DNA of 64,000 bases from Richelia sp. SL_2_1 (lineage in GTDB: Bacteria; Cyanobacteriota; Cyanobacteriia; Cyanobacteriales; Nostocaceae), in assembly GCA_012033205.1 (NCBI GenBank), contig JAAUSO010000014.1, positions 1-64,000 of the forward strand. The letters are read 5' to 3'. The position numbers were made by a program, and so were the translations under genes. This document shows, piece by piece, positions 18,580 through 27,736 of the stretch. The notes beneath the pieces were generated by a model. The model saw only the letters and a program-made list of their open reading frames with translations, had not been told where the DNA came from and ran no database searches. Positions within the stretch are counted from its first letter, which is position 1. Each line of letters begins with the position of its first letter.

Positions 18580-19824
18580 ATGTCTACATACATCAAAAAG
18601 TATAACCGTTTAGATGCACTGCTGGCTCTACGGGGTTTTGCCTGTTTAATGGTAGTAATTATTCATTGCGCTCCTCCAAGAAAATCAATTATTTACAAAG
18701 ATTTTGATTTAAGTTGGTTAATGTTTAGTCATGGAGCAGTAGCAGTTTGGATTTTCTTTGTTTTATCGGGTTATTTAATGGGTAAAGCTTTTTATACTCA
18801 ACGCTACACCGCTGATATAGTAGGAGTTATGAGATTTTGGCGCAATCGTGTATTAAGAATTTTTCCGCTTTATTATTTTGCTGTACTAATTTTATCTATA
18901 TTCGTTTATCCAGAAGTTCTCAAGTTTTCTCATTGGGGTTATTTATTCAGAATATGTACATTTAGTTATCATCCATATATAGGAATAGAAACCGTAAAAT
19001 TTAATGATGTTTTTTGGTCTTTATCAACGGAAGTACAGTTTTATTTATTGGTTCCTTTTATTTACAGTTTAATTCCAAATATTTTAAATCAAGAAAACAA
19101 AGAAAATCAACCCAATAAACAACAGAAAATATTTCTAGTAACTTTAGTAATCATTTTGACGAATTTGATTTTTAGAAGTTTATTGTGGATAACTTTTAAA
19201 ACACAAATAACTCAAGAAATGGGATATGCATTTAAATATTGGTATACTCCCTTGATTGTTAATCTCGATTTATTTTTATGTGGATTTTTACTAAATGAAT
19301 TTTTAAAATATGATAAACCAGATTATTTGCATCAATTAAAATCATTAATTATCAAATATTTTGCTGTTGTACTGATAATTTTATTGTATTTATTCACCGC
19401 ATATCATTTATATCATCAAGAATTGTGGAATTTACCAAATCGTAGCGGCGGATGGAGAACATCAACAACAATATTGATACTCCAACCATTAACAGCAATT
19501 ATCACCTCCTTTTTTATATTCGCCTTTGAAAAAGATATTTATCAAGATTTTACTAAACATGAAAAATTATCATTCAACGCTATTTTAAATAACCCTTTGA
19601 GAATATTAGAAGTAATTGGTAACTTATCATACGGTATTTATATTTGGCATATGCCAATTATCGCTAGAACTTACGATATTTTTACCTCAGAAATACCCAT
19701 AGAAGCGTTTTATATCAGACTAACAGCAACCTTGATTTTATCAACTATATTGGCAACAGTTACTTACTACTTAGTTGAATTACCTTTTTCAAAATGGAAA
19801 ATTTATCAAAGTAGGAATAGCTAG
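18580..19824 (+). CDS. Acyltransferase 3 family membrane protein (OafA/YrhL-like)
   Basis: 414 residues with about ten membrane helices. The family signature is RLDALLALRGFACLMVVIIHC near the N-terminus, with the conserved Arg and His, and WIFFVLSGYLMG with RNRVLRIFPLYYF after it. Such proteins acetylate or acylate surface polysaccharides, lipids or exported small molecules from the membrane. The acceptor cannot be predicted; no glycosyltransferase genes are nearby. A two-hairpin element lies 90 bp after its stop. Confidence 0.9.
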   Translation: MSTYIKKYNRLDALLALRGFACLMVVIIHCAPPRKSIIYKDFDLSWLMFSHGAVAVWIFFVLSGYLMGKAFYTQRYTADIVGVMRFWRNRVLRIFPLYYFAVLILSIFVYPEVLKFSHWGYLFRICTFSYHPYIGIETVKFNDVFWSLSTEVQFYLLVPFIYSLIPNILNQENKENQPNKQQKIFLVTLVIILTNLIFRSLLWITFKTQITQEMGYAFKYWYTPLIVNLDLFLCGFLLNEFLKYDKPDYLHQLKSLIIKYFAVVLIILLYLFTAYHLYHQELWNLPNRSGGWRTSTTILILQPLTAIITSFFIFAFEKDIYQDFTKHEKLSFNAILNNPLRILEVIGNLSYGIYIWHMPIIARTYDIFTSEIPIEAFYIRLTATLILSTILATVTYYLVELPFSKWKIYQSRNS

Positions 19825-19910
19825 GAATAGCCAGGGAATAAAATTCCCTATCTCAAAGCGAAAGTCGTCTTCAGACGAGTAAATTTAAATGTCGCGATTT
19901 AAACAAATTC

Positions 19911-19965
19911 TTTTCCAGTCCTCTTTTAGAGGAATTATGCTATTAGGAATTCTATTCCTCCGCTG
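19911..19965 (+). repeat. Two-hairpin element, copy a
   Basis: TCCTCTTTTAGAGGA (perfect 6-bp stem), then the linker ATTATGCTATT, then AGGAATTCTATTCCT (perfect 6-bp stem). The same layout, with different but self-complementary stems, occurs at 24615, 50409 and 54264. The rest of 19825-20193 holds another short palindrome (CGTCTTCAGACG, 19867-19878) and AT-rich sequence before the next gene. Confidence 0.6.
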
Positions 19966-20193
19966 AAATTTGACGGCAAATCGGCAATTCTATTCTTTTT
20001 GTTTATAATAAACATTTTAAAATATTACTAATAACACTTGTAATTTTGCCAAAAATAATTAGAATTCACAATCATCATTAAAAAAATATAATTTTTTCAA
20101 CATTAAAAAAAAAATAGTAGATGTTCTAAATTAACAGAATCTTTGCAAAAACAGAGATAAAAGAGAGATGAAAGCTGGTAATAAATAAAAACA

Positions 20194-21381
20194 ATGCTCG
20201 AATCTACAAATCCCTTACAAGATAAAAGTACATTACAATCTGCGACAATCCAAAATAATAGTTTTGCTCCAGAGACTGATTTAAATACCTTAAATTTAAC
20301 TGGTTCTTCACAATCATTATTGACTTCATCAATAGATTCTCAACAGAATCCTAACCCTAGCCCTTATATTAGCAGTCCAGCAGTTTTTGCGGATTTTAAT
20401 GGGGATGGTAATCAAGATAAATTTTGGCGTAACACTCAAACTGGTGAAAATGCTATTTGGTTGATGGATGGTTCTAATCCTACTGGTGCTGCTGTCAATT
20501 CTTTGGGTACAGAATGGGATTACAGTATTGGTGATTTCAACGGCGATGGTAAAACCGATTTAATGTGGCGCAATCAAAATTCCGGAGAAAACCTTCTTTG
20601 GTTGATGGATGGTAGTCAGATTGTATCTGAGACTTCTTTAGATACCCTCGGCAGCGAATGGGATTATAGTATTGCAGATTTCAACGGCGATAGTAAAACC
20701 GATTTATTATGGCGGAATCAAAATACGGGTGAAAATGCCGGTTGGTTGATGGATGGTGGTAGCGTTACTAGTGCAGATTTTCTACCGCAGTTAGATTCAT
20801 CATGGACTTATACAGTTGGGAATGTCACTCCTAATTTTAATACCGATGTGTTCTGGCATAACGAGCAAACTGGTGAAAATGCTGTTTGGTTTATGAATGG
20901 TTTGAGTGCTGAACAAGCTGCATTACCGACTTTTGGTGCAGGTTGGGAATATACTGAGGGTGACTTCGATGGTAATTTTACTACCGATATTCTCTGGCAA
21001 AATAAGAGTACTGGTGAAACCAAGGTTTGGTTGATGAATGGCTCCAATGCCGTAGAGTCCGATTTACCAACTTTGGGTTCTGGTTGGGAATCGAATATCG
21101 GCGACTTTAACGCTGATGGGAGAATGGACATCCTGTGGCGGAATCAGTCAACTGGACAAAATGCCGCTTGGATTATGAATGGTGCTGAGGCTACTGGTAT
21201 TGAATTACCATCACTCGGTACAGAATGGGATTTGAGTATCGGTGATTTCGACGGTGATGGCGATACAGACGTTTTTGGACGCAATACCCAAACTGGTGAA
21301 AACATTATTTTACGAGTAGACGGTGCAGATGTCACTCAAGAAACTCTACCTTCATTACCTGGAGAATGGATTGTTAGTTAA
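20194..21381 (+). CDS. VCBS/FG-GAP-like repeat protein 1
   Basis: 395 residues. After a ~65-residue Ser/Thr/Asn-rich N-terminus come about seven ~48-residue repeats of the form DFNGDGKTD...WRNQ.TGEN..WLMDG, a calcium-binding beta-propeller-type repeat (DxNGDGxxD loops). No N-terminal signal peptide is visible; many such cyanobacterial proteins leave by type I secretion or stay on the cell surface, so its location is unsure. A close paralogue follows 420 bp downstream in the same direction. A likely adhesion or extracellular binding role is inferred from the family. Confidence 0.88.
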   Translation: MLESTNPLQDKSTLQSATIQNNSFAPETDLNTLNLTGSSQSLLTSSIDSQQNPNPSPYISSPAVFADFNGDGNQDKFWRNTQTGENAIWLMDGSNPTGAAVNSLGTEWDYSIGDFNGDGKTDLMWRNQNSGENLLWLMDGSQIVSETSLDTLGSEWDYSIADFNGDSKTDLLWRNQNTGENAGWLMDGGSVTSADFLPQLDSSWTYTVGNVTPNFNTDVFWHNEQTGENAVWFMNGLSAEQAALPTFGAGWEYTEGDFDGNFTTDILWQNKSTGETKVWLMNGSNAVESDLPTLGSGWESNIGDFNADGRMDILWRNQSTGQNAAWIMNGAEATGIELPSLGTEWDLSIGDFDGDGDTDVFGRNTQTGENIILRVDGADVTQETLPSLPGEWIVS

Positions 21382-21432
21382 GAGTTGAAAGTAATCAAGG
21401 GAGTAGGGAAGAGGGAACAGGCAACAAGTCTT

Positions 21433-21480
21433 GTAGTGCGTTAGCAAAGCGTGTCCGTAAGGACATACCGGAAAGCTCGC
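21433..21480 (+). repeat. Short dispersed GC-rich repeat
   Basis: GTAGTGCGTTAGCAAAGCGT followed by GTCCGTAAGGAC (perfect 5-bp stem) resembles the repeat family seen inside the PKS linker. The gap 21382-21800 also holds a terminator at 21537; the rest is AT-rich without recognisable content. Confidence 0.5.
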
Positions 21481-21536
21481 TATTATACAAATTAAATGCG
21501 TAATAGCTTATAAACCCGATTTTTAGACAAAATTAT

Positions 21537-21568
21537 TAGACATCTTGTTCGCAGATGTCTATTTTTTT
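21537..21568 (+). terminator. Rho-independent terminator after VCBS protein 1
   Basis: TAGACATCT, loop TGTTCGC, AGATGTCTA: a perfect 9-bp stem followed by a run of seven T. It lies 155 bp after the stop of the first VCBS-like gene and makes it likely that the second paralogue has its own promoter. Confidence 0.8.
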
Positions 21569-21800
21569 GTCCAAATCTTATTCCTAATCCCTACTCCCCT
21601 GTCTTAATTACGAGTTTCAACACACTTAAAAATAAATATAGATTTATAGACAATTAACTTGATATTAAATAACCATTTCTAAAAAATATTAAAAATGTTC
21701 ATTATAAGCAACAATTAACAAAAAACTATATGTTAGTCCTTAACAAAAAAAACTATAAATATCAGTTACAACAGATAAATATTAGTGATAAAAAAACACG

Positions 21801-23027
21801 ATGTTTTCAAATAAAAATCTAGACAGTGTATCCGCAAACGCTCTTGCAACAGAATATACTCAACTTTCAAATAATACTTTTGATGACGGTATTTCTTCCG
21901 CTTACAATTTGAATTTACAAAATTCTTTGCAATCGTCGTCCCTGGAGAATTCAGAGAGTATAACTGCTGCCAGAAATCCCAATCCTAATCCGATATTTAG
22001 TGATGCAGCAGTTGTTGTTGATTTCAATGGTGACGGTAAAACCGATAAATTTTGGCGTAACGCTGAAACTGGTGAAACCGCAGTTTGGTTAATGGATGGT
22101 GTTAATCAAAATCCAGCTTTTCTCAAAAATGTTGATGCATCTTGGGATTTTGCTTTCGCCGATTTTAATAACGATAGCAGAACTGATATTTTCTTGAGGA
22201 ATAAAAATACCGGAGAAAATGTGATTTGGCAAATGGATGGTACTAATATATCCTCCGAAGAATCAGTACAAAGAATCGATGCTAATTGGAATTTTAGTAT
22301 TGCTGATTTCAATGGTGATGGTAAAAGTGATATATTTTGGCGGAATACTTCAACTGCTGAAAATGCAACTTGGATAATGGATGGTAAAAATGTCACTAGT
22401 GCTGCTTTTTTACCCACAACAGATTTAAATTGGGACTACAGCGTTACTGATTTCAATAATGATGGTAAAAATGATTTATTTTGGCGAAATCGGATTACAG
22501 GTGAAAACGCTATTTGGTTGATGGATGGTACTAATGCTAATGGTTATGCTGTAAAAGGATTAGAAACTTCTTGGAGTCCTACTTTTGGTGATTTCGATGG
22601 AGATTCTCGCACCGATATTCTTTGGAGTAATCAAGAGAGCGGTGAGAATTCTGTTTGGGTAATGACTGGTACTCTGTTTAACGATATCATCTTTGGTGAA
22701 TCAACTTTACCGCAATTAAGTTCTGCTTGGAAAGCAAATATTGGCGATTTCAACGGTGATGGTAGAACGGATATTTTCTGGCATAATAATCAAACTGGTG
22801 AAAATACAGCTTGGTTAATGAATGGAGGAGAAGTATCAACTAAAGCCTTTTTACCTTCCAATGATTTAACTTGGGAACCGATGATTGGAGATTATAATGG
22901 TGATGGTAAAACTGATATTTTCTGGCGCAATAATACAACTGGAGAAAATGCAATTTGGACGATGAATGGTACTATTGCTGAAGGTAGTTTTTTATCAAAC
23001 TTTGACCCAGCTTGGGATGCTTTTTAA
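21801..23027 (+). CDS. VCBS/FG-GAP-like repeat protein 2
   Basis: 408 residues, same plan as the preceding gene: an N-terminal ~70-residue Ser/Asn-rich segment without a signal peptide, then about seven repeats with DFNGDGKTDIFWRN.TTGENAIW.M.G. Individual loops vary (DFNNDSRTD, DYNGDGKTD), but the Asp/Asn ligands are mostly kept. Both paralogues share the start of the repeat region (NPNP then FADFNGDG or VVDFNGDG). Tandem duplication is the simplest origin. Probable surface or secreted calcium-binding protein by family. Confidence 0.88.
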   Translation: MFSNKNLDSVSANALATEYTQLSNNTFDDGISSAYNLNLQNSLQSSSLENSESITAARNPNPNPIFSDAAVVVDFNGDGKTDKFWRNAETGETAVWLMDGVNQNPAFLKNVDASWDFAFADFNNDSRTDIFLRNKNTGENVIWQMDGTNISSEESVQRIDANWNFSIADFNGDGKSDIFWRNTSTAENATWIMDGKNVTSAAFLPTTDLNWDYSVTDFNNDGKNDLFWRNRITGENAIWLMDGTNANGYAVKGLETSWSPTFGDFDGDSRTDILWSNQESGENSVWVMTGTLFNDIIFGESTLPQLSSAWKANIGDFNGDGRTDIFWHNNQTGENTAWLMNGGEVSTKAFLPSNDLTWEPMIGDYNGDGKTDIFWRNNTTGENAIWTMNGTIAEGSFLSNFDPAWDAF

Positions 23028-23124
23028 TAGTTAACAGTTATCAGTTGGGGCATTAATTCATATGACAGACTATTAGTAAACTTTCATCTCAAATTTAACG
23101 AGTAAAAATTCGTAACGGCAGCGT

Positions 23125-23154
23125 CTAGCTCGCTGGTAGCCGCTAGCGAGCTAG
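23125..23154 (+). repeat. Palindromic hairpin in the gap after VCBS protein 2
   Basis: CTAGCTCGCT (23125-23134) pairs perfectly with AGCGAGCTAG (23145-23154), with an outer ATTCGTA/TACGAAT pair extending the stem. There is no T-run. It could act as a terminator or be a dispersed palindromic repeat. Confidence 0.55.
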
Positions 23155-23232
23155 AAGCTCTACGAATACCTTCATGTCTTGAAGAAAATATGAAGTATTG
23201 TGAAAATACAACAGGGAGCGATCAATTTATAA

Positions 23233-23520
23233 ATGGAGCTAAACGAACTACCAGGAGCGGATTTAATCCTATCTGGACTTGACGATCTTCTCCACGGCAT
23301 AAATAATACCATTGGGTCATTATTAATTGCGATCGCATCTGTACGTTTGAGCGAAGCTGGTTTGGATATCCCAAATCAAGCTCTAGCATCAGAGCCAGAA
23401 CTGACTTTGTATGATTATCTTCGCAACGAACGCGATGATGCTTATTCTTACTACAATGCTTTATTAAATAGTCTTAATAGCTTTTGTGCTGCCTTAGAAC
23501 TTAAATCCGAATATAAATAG
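23233..23520 (+). CDS. Small hypothetical protein
   Basis: 95 residues, family unknown to me. The N-terminal half is mildly hydrophobic (GLDDLLHGINNTIGSLLIAI), the C-terminal half helical and polar (YDYLRNERDDAYSYYNALLN). A GGGAGCG upstream could serve as RBS. It sits between the second VCBS protein and a nucleotidase remnant and has no clear functional partner. Confidence 0.5.
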   Translation: MELNELPGADLILSGLDDLLHGINNTIGSLLIAIASVRLSEAGLDIPNQALASEPELTLYDYLRNERDDAYSYYNALLNSLNSFCAALELKSEYK

Positions 23521-23539
23521 ACATTTCCATATATTGATT

Positions 23540-23638
23540 ATGCGTTGTCAGAACTTGGGTAACTTGATTGCTGATGCCATACTCGATAAAACCCGTCGTG
23601 ATAACCCTCAAATAGCAATTATGAATAGTGGCAATTGA
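23540..23638 (+). pseudogene. Remnant of a 5'-nucleotidase-type gene
   Basis: A 32-codon frame reading QNLGNLIADAILDKTR and then IAIMNSGN before a stop. NLGNLIADA and the following IAxxNSGG are the hallmark of the C-terminal domain of 5'-nucleotidases. The rest of the gene is absent, and the sequence after the stop shows no continuation. The gap 23521-23907 otherwise holds nothing recognisable. It is most likely a decayed fragment. Confidence 0.6.
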
Positions 23639-23907
23639 GGTAATAGCGTCGGAATTTTGGAATATTCAATCAAACTTACCTACTTGAGGTATATTCAAGT
23701 AACTTCATGTATTCTCATTTTGCCGTAAATCGGGTAAATTTCTCTAAATGAGCAAATAGCCCTTTAACTGCTGCTTATTTCAACTCAAACAAATTTTATA
23801 ACTCTCAGCAAATCTGAGCAATAATGAAATTCCTTTACATAACTTAATCTTTTTGTTAAGATTACTAATATAAATATGATAAATTTGCTTGGATCAAGAG
23901 TTGAGAT

Positions 23908-24450
23908 ATGAATTATACAGCTGTATTGACGGGGATTTTCAAGCCTAACGTTAGCCCTAATTTTTTGTCACAAACAGGTTGGGCTGTATTGCGGGCTATT
24001 GTTGGAGTGATGATGATTCACAACGGTTTAGATAAACTGGGAAATATTCAAAGCTTTGCGGAAGCTTATGTTCAGGTTATTGGTTTACCTTTCCCGATAT
24101 TTTTTAGCTATGTAGCAGGTTTTACCGAGTTAATTGGTGCATCGTTGTTGATACTTGGTTTATTCACTCGTCTTGCTGCTTTGGGTTTATTTTCAACAAT
24201 GTGTGTTGCTATGTATCATCACATCTTGGTTGCGGGTTTGAATATTTCCTACCTAGAGTTATCGGCAATTTACGCAGCTTGTTTTCTCTTTTTCACTATC
24301 AATGGTGCGGGTTTATTTTCCAGCGATGCATTGATTGCAAACTGGCTTGATAACAATGCATTTTCAGCGCAAGCCAAGCAAATCATGCGATTGGAGAAAG
24401 CTTATCAAGCTACCAGTGCAGATAAAGAAGTTAATGTTGCGGTGAAGTAG
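23908..24450 (+). CDS. DoxX family membrane protein
   Basis: 180 residues with four membrane helices. The DoxX signature is seen in GWAVLRAIVGVMMIHNGLDKL and the following FAEAYVQVIGLPFP...VAGFTELIGASLLILGLFTRL. These small inner-membrane proteins are linked with redox balance or terminal-oxidase assembly in other bacteria; the exact role in cyanobacteria is not set. The N-terminal 30 residues precede the first helix and are more variable. A terminator-like hairpin follows. Confidence 0.88.
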   Translation: MNYTAVLTGIFKPNVSPNFLSQTGWAVLRAIVGVMMIHNGLDKLGNIQSFAEAYVQVIGLPFPIFFSYVAGFTELIGASLLILGLFTRLAALGLFSTMCVAMYHHILVAGLNISYLELSAIYAACFLFFTINGAGLFSSDALIANWLDNNAFSAQAKQIMRLEKAYQATSADKEVNVAVK

Positions 24451-24485
24451 TAGATATTGTAATTGGACATTTCGGAAAAAGATGT

Positions 24486-24514
24486 CCCAGACGGGGTGTA
24501 TTCCTACGTCTGGG
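24486..24514 (+). terminator. Hairpin after the DoxX gene
   Basis: CCCAGACG pairs with CGTCTGGG over a 13-base loop, 35 bp after the stop; GACAT/ATGTC makes a smaller stem just before it. No T-run is present. Confidence 0.5.
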
Positions 24515-24614
24515 GCAAAGCTTTTGGGTAACTGACATCTTGCACCATAAGCATAATTAACTACAAAATAAAAAATACAAATAAAAATATTACCAACATA
24601 AAAATGTCATATTT

Positions 24615-24670
24615 TAGTCCATTTTAATGGACTTATGCTATCAGACTCTTACTTGCAGTCCCAGGCGGGT
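24615..24670 (+). repeat. Two-hairpin element, copy b
   Basis: AGTCCATTTTAATGGACT (perfect 8-bp stem), then linker TATGCTATCAG, then a weaker second stem ending in CAGTCCCAGGCGGG. Its flanks, starting AAAATGTCATATTTTAGTCC, match copy d at 54264 over more than 80 bp. The gap 24451-24752 is largely filled by this element and the hairpin at 24486. Confidence 0.6.
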
Positions 24671-24752
24671 AAGAAGGAAGTCAAACAATAGGTAATTTTC
24701 TCACGAAAAAGGAGTAATAATAAATAGTTATGCACTCAATTGCTCAAAACTG

Positions 24753-25034
24753 ATGAAGAAAAACTTATTTGTAATTAATGCGATTAAAATTATATCTACA
24801 GTTCTAATGATCGGAGCTATGGGACTAGAATTAGGTCATATTTATGCTTTAAAAAATCACCTGCAAATACCTGATATTATTAGACCAATTTTGGTGATTG
24901 AACGTGTTGCTGTTGGGGTACATTTAATTGAAGCGATAATCGCATCTTCTAAAGCCGGTTCTAAATATGGTGTTTATACTTTTTTTGTCGGTACAATTGG
25001 TTTAGTTGAGCTTTTTGGTGAAGAAAATCAATAA
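24753..25034 (+). CDS. Small hypothetical membrane protein
   Basis: 93 residues with two or three hydrophobic helices (IKIISTVLMIGAMGLELGHI, VGVHLIEAIIAS and VYTFFVGTIGLVELFG). AAAAGGAG upstream is a fair RBS, although ~35 bp from the ATG. I do not recognise a named family. The arrangement next to DoxX could be functional but nothing in the sequence shows it. Confidence 0.6.
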   Translation: MKKNLFVINAIKIISTVLMIGAMGLELGHIYALKNHLQIPDIIRPILVIERVAVGVHLIEAIIASSKAGSKYGVYTFFVGTIGLVELFGEENQ

Positions 25035-25057
25035 ATCAATAAATCAATAAATAAAAA

Positions 25058-25076
25058 GACGTAGCAGTGCTACGTC
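25058..25076 (+). terminator. Palindrome between convergent genes
   Basis: GACGTAGCA-G-TGCTACGTC, a perfect 9-bp stem lying between the stops of the convergent genes at 25034 and 25102, so it may end transcription from both sides. The same palindrome, with A in the loop, occurs at 40695. Confidence 0.6.
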
Positions 25077-25101
25077 TCTACATTATTATGATTATGATTA
25101 A

Positions 25102-26442
25102 TTAAATTCTGGAACGATGAGTAAAACGGGGAAATAAACTTTGGAATCCAGCTTGTCGCAATTCGGCGTTTTCTTGAGCATGATTCCATAGAGTTTCATA
25201 ATAAAAGAAAGTTACACCCAAATTGTTTTGTTGTGCTGCTCGTACCTGAGATTTAATTTGTTGCATTGAAACCGGACGATTTCGTAAACCAGCCATAATT
25301 CCTACACCAGTAGGTATATATTGTTTGGTTTCGAGCATTTCTGGAAGGTTAATTTTGTCAACAAAACTTGCTAAATCATTACGATAAACTTGCATAATCA
25401 ATTCATCTACAATGCTCAAACGCACCCAATTTAGCCAATCTTGCAACTGTAATTTATAAGCGTGGTTGTAATAATTGGGAGATACCGAAAAAATTACATC
25501 GGGCTTTCTAGCTTTTACCGCTTGGTTAAGTTGTAGCATAAACGCGGTAATTTTATCCGCACGCCATTTTACCCATGCTTCATCTGCAACGTTGCTTGGA
25601 GGTGGATTTTGGGTTTCTTGAGTATACAAAGCAACGGTGTAGGAGTCATAACCGAATTCCCGTGGTAAACTCATGTGGTCATCGAACTGAATGCCATCAA
25701 CATCATATTGACTGACAACTTCTAAAACCAAATTTTGAATAAATTGTTGTACCTGGGGATGAAAAGGATTTAACCATGCAACTTCACCCGCAGCACTATT
25801 AGAAGTTAAACTCCCGTCGCGTTTTTGAGTCAACCATTCAGGATGATTTAAAGCTAATTCCGAGCTTTCGGGAACCATAAAACCAAACTCAAACCAGGGA
25901 ATTGCTAACAAACCTTGACGATGGGCTTGACTAATCAAGTCTGCTAACATATCCTGTCCATTTGAACCTTTAAAGAAAAAGGGAATACCAGCACCTCTTG
26001 CTGTCGCACTAGGAAACTTGGTATAACCAGAATTCCAGACAACAGGATAAATGGTATTGAAATTCAAACGTCGTAGTTGAGTAACAGCATCTTTGACAGC
26101 AGATTGATTTCTCAGAACATTAAAATCATTGGTACTCATCCATACACCGCGAATTTGTTGACGAGGTAGCTGTCGTGGTTGTAATATTTGTGGTTGGATG
26201 ATTTCGGGTTGAATGATTTCGGGTTGGATTATTGTCGCTGCCGGAGGAAATTGTGCGATCGCTGATTCTAAATTATTCAGATTATCAAGCAGCAACACCG
26301 TAGAAAATGATATTATAAATACAAGTGGAAAACAACGCTTGAGTAGTTGATAAGTTGCGAACTTTGGCAAATTTAGCTTTCTAAATAAGTTAACTAGTCT
26401 TGCGTGGACTTGTAAACCTTGAGCTTTAAACTGATTGATCAT
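25102..26442 (-). CDS. GHL10-type glycoside hydrolase-like protein (DUF187)
   Basis: A TIM-barrel hydrolase-like protein of the YngK/GHL10 group. I prefer the ATG at 26442 (446 residues); the frame is open to 26526 but adds an uncharacteristic Cys/His-rich stretch. A membrane anchor or uncleaved signal (CFPLVFIISFSTVLLL) lies near residue 45, followed by a Pro/Gln/Ile repeat (QPEIIQPEIIQPQILQP). The catalytic region starts at IRGVWMSTND and contains NTIYPVVWNSGYT, IPWFEFGFM, HPEWL and VDGIQFDDHMSLP, typical of the family. It probably acts on cell-wall or surface glycans outside the cytoplasm; the substrate is not predictable. Confidence 0.88.
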   Translation of the reverse strand: MINQFKAQGLQVHARLVNLFRKLNLPKFATYQLLKRCFPLVFIISFSTVLLLDNLNNLESAIAQFPPAATIIQPEIIQPEIIQPQILQPRQLPRQQIRGVWMSTNDFNVLRNQSAVKDAVTQLRRLNFNTIYPVVWNSGYTKFPSATARGAGIPFFFKGSNGQDMLADLISQAHRQGLLAIPWFEFGFMVPESSELALNHPEWLTQKRDGSLTSNSAAGEVAWLNPFHPQVQQFIQNLVLEVVSQYDVDGIQFDDHMSLPREFGYDSYTVALYTQETQNPPPSNVADEAWVKWRADKITAFMLQLNQAVKARKPDVIFSVSPNYYNHAYKLQLQDWLNWVRLSIVDELIMQVYRNDLASFVDKINLPEMLETKQYIPTGVGIMAGLRNRPVSMQQIKSQVRAAQQNNLGVTFFYYETLWNHAQENAELRQAGFQSLFPRFTHRSRI

Positions 26443-26660
26443 TAGTCTACAGGTATGTCTGCTTACTCTACAAAAGTTGATTTTGTGGGTGATAATTGTG
26501 CTGCATTGGTTTAGAATGAAGCACAATTATCGCCGCTTTTCCGATTGACGTATTTTATCGTTGATAGTGCCGTGTTTAGTATACGTGTTTATGTATCAAC
26601 AAGGAAAATTTTATTCTTGTGAATTTATTTGATGAATTGGCTTAATTCTATTTAGCTTTA

Positions 26661-26867
26661 GAGGATGTTTGAAAAGTATCCGGCGGTTTAAACCGCACGC
26701 CAGTTGCTACAACCTACTACACCTTACTTAATCCACCTATGCGCGAAGGCGCACGCTACGCTAAGGTGGACTAATATATTTGAAACCCGTACAGACGGGT
26801 TTTGTTTGTGTAGACGCGACTTATAGTCGCCAGGTAAAGTATTAAATTAGACTTTTCAAACATCCTC
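26661..26867 (+). mobile_element. MITE-like element with 17-bp terminal inverted repeats
   Basis: GAGGATGTTTGAAAAGT at 26661 is matched exactly by its reverse complement ACTTTTCAAACATCCTC at 26851-26867. The 207-bp interior carries GGCGGTTTAAACCGC, AACCCGTACAGACGGGTT and CGACTTATAGTCG palindromes, and no ORF. A diverged partial copy lies at 271-417 in inverse orientation. The element sits in the 632-bp gap 26527-27158; apart from AT-rich sequence I see nothing else there. Confidence 0.75.
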
Positions 26868-27182
26868 TTAGCACAATGATCATAAAAGTATTGAGAAAAG
26901 CAGTTTAAACAAAAATATGGAATATTCATACAAATTTTATTTATAAAAATGAATTACATTCAAGCAGTTAAGGATAATCAAAAAACGATATTTGAAATTT
27001 TTCTGAAAAACCTTGATGCTACGAATTCCTTGTAGTTGATTCCAGAAGATATTTACTTTTGATAAAAAATGTACCAATTGCGTCAGTTGTATAAAAATAA
27101 AAAATATACTTAAGTACACTTGTTATATCTTAAAATAATATAAAACATTAAAGCAAGCTTGCAGCCAGGAACAAAACATAGT

Positions 27183-27683
27183 ATGGTAAAGTTTAATTTT
27201 GAAGAACTCTTGGAAGATTCTCTCAACGAAGGAGGTTTGGGGTGGACTCTTTGCTTTGTAGGAGGAGAAGACCAATCAAAGAAATTAACCGAACTCACCA
27301 AGCATTTAAGAAAAGGATTTTCTCAAACAGGTGATGAAAAGCAGATTCCATCTGGTTTTGCATATTGGGGAATAACTCCGACAATTGCTTGGGCTTATGC
27401 TTGCAATGATCCATTGTACGTGGTGATGAAGGAGGGTATTGATTCGTTTGAAAATCGGTGGTGTAAAATTAAGTCAAAATTGGAGGATAAGAAATATCAC
27501 TATGTCAGTTTAGGTGTAGGTACGGGAATGAAGGATAGAAGTATTTTGCGGTTTTTTCTTAAGATTAATCCCCACTTACTGTATTTTCCAGTTGATATGA
27601 GTTCGGAAATGCTAAGGTTAGGTGTTCAAGGAGTTGCCAAAGGATTATCATTAAGGGTAGTCAAATTCTACCAATACAAATAG
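27183..27683 (+). CDS. Histidine-specific SAM methyltransferase-like protein, N-terminal part (frame-split)
   Basis: Contains the SAM-binding heart of the EgtD-like family: VSLGVGTGMKDRSILRFF followed by YFPVDMSSEMLRLG. The ATG at 27183 is preferred over an in-frame TTG at 27159. The frame ends in RVVKFYQYK, but in the -1 frame the sequence goes on as QILPIQIDFSNSKS into the next entry. One missing base near 27655-27662 therefore splits a single gene spanning 27183-28342. In full length it would be ~386 residues. Substrate unknown; EgtD relatives trimethylate histidine, but this is not a close match by eye. Confidence 0.75.
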   Translation: MVKFNFEELLEDSLNEGGLGWTLCFVGGEDQSKKLTELTKHLRKGFSQTGDEKQIPSGFAYWGITPTIAWAYACNDPLYVVMKEGIDSFENRWCKIKSKLEDKKYHYVSLGVGTGMKDRSILRFFLKINPHLLYFPVDMSSEMLRLGVQGVAKGLSLRVVKFYQYK

Positions 27684-27736
27684 ATTTTTCAAATTCTAAG
27701 AGTATAAATGATTTACAAAAGCTACTTGATAGAGTT

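Noticed and set aside
20808-21335. Open frames antisense to the VCBS-like genes
   Set aside because: They arise from the repeated codon pattern on the coding strand and recur in each repeat.
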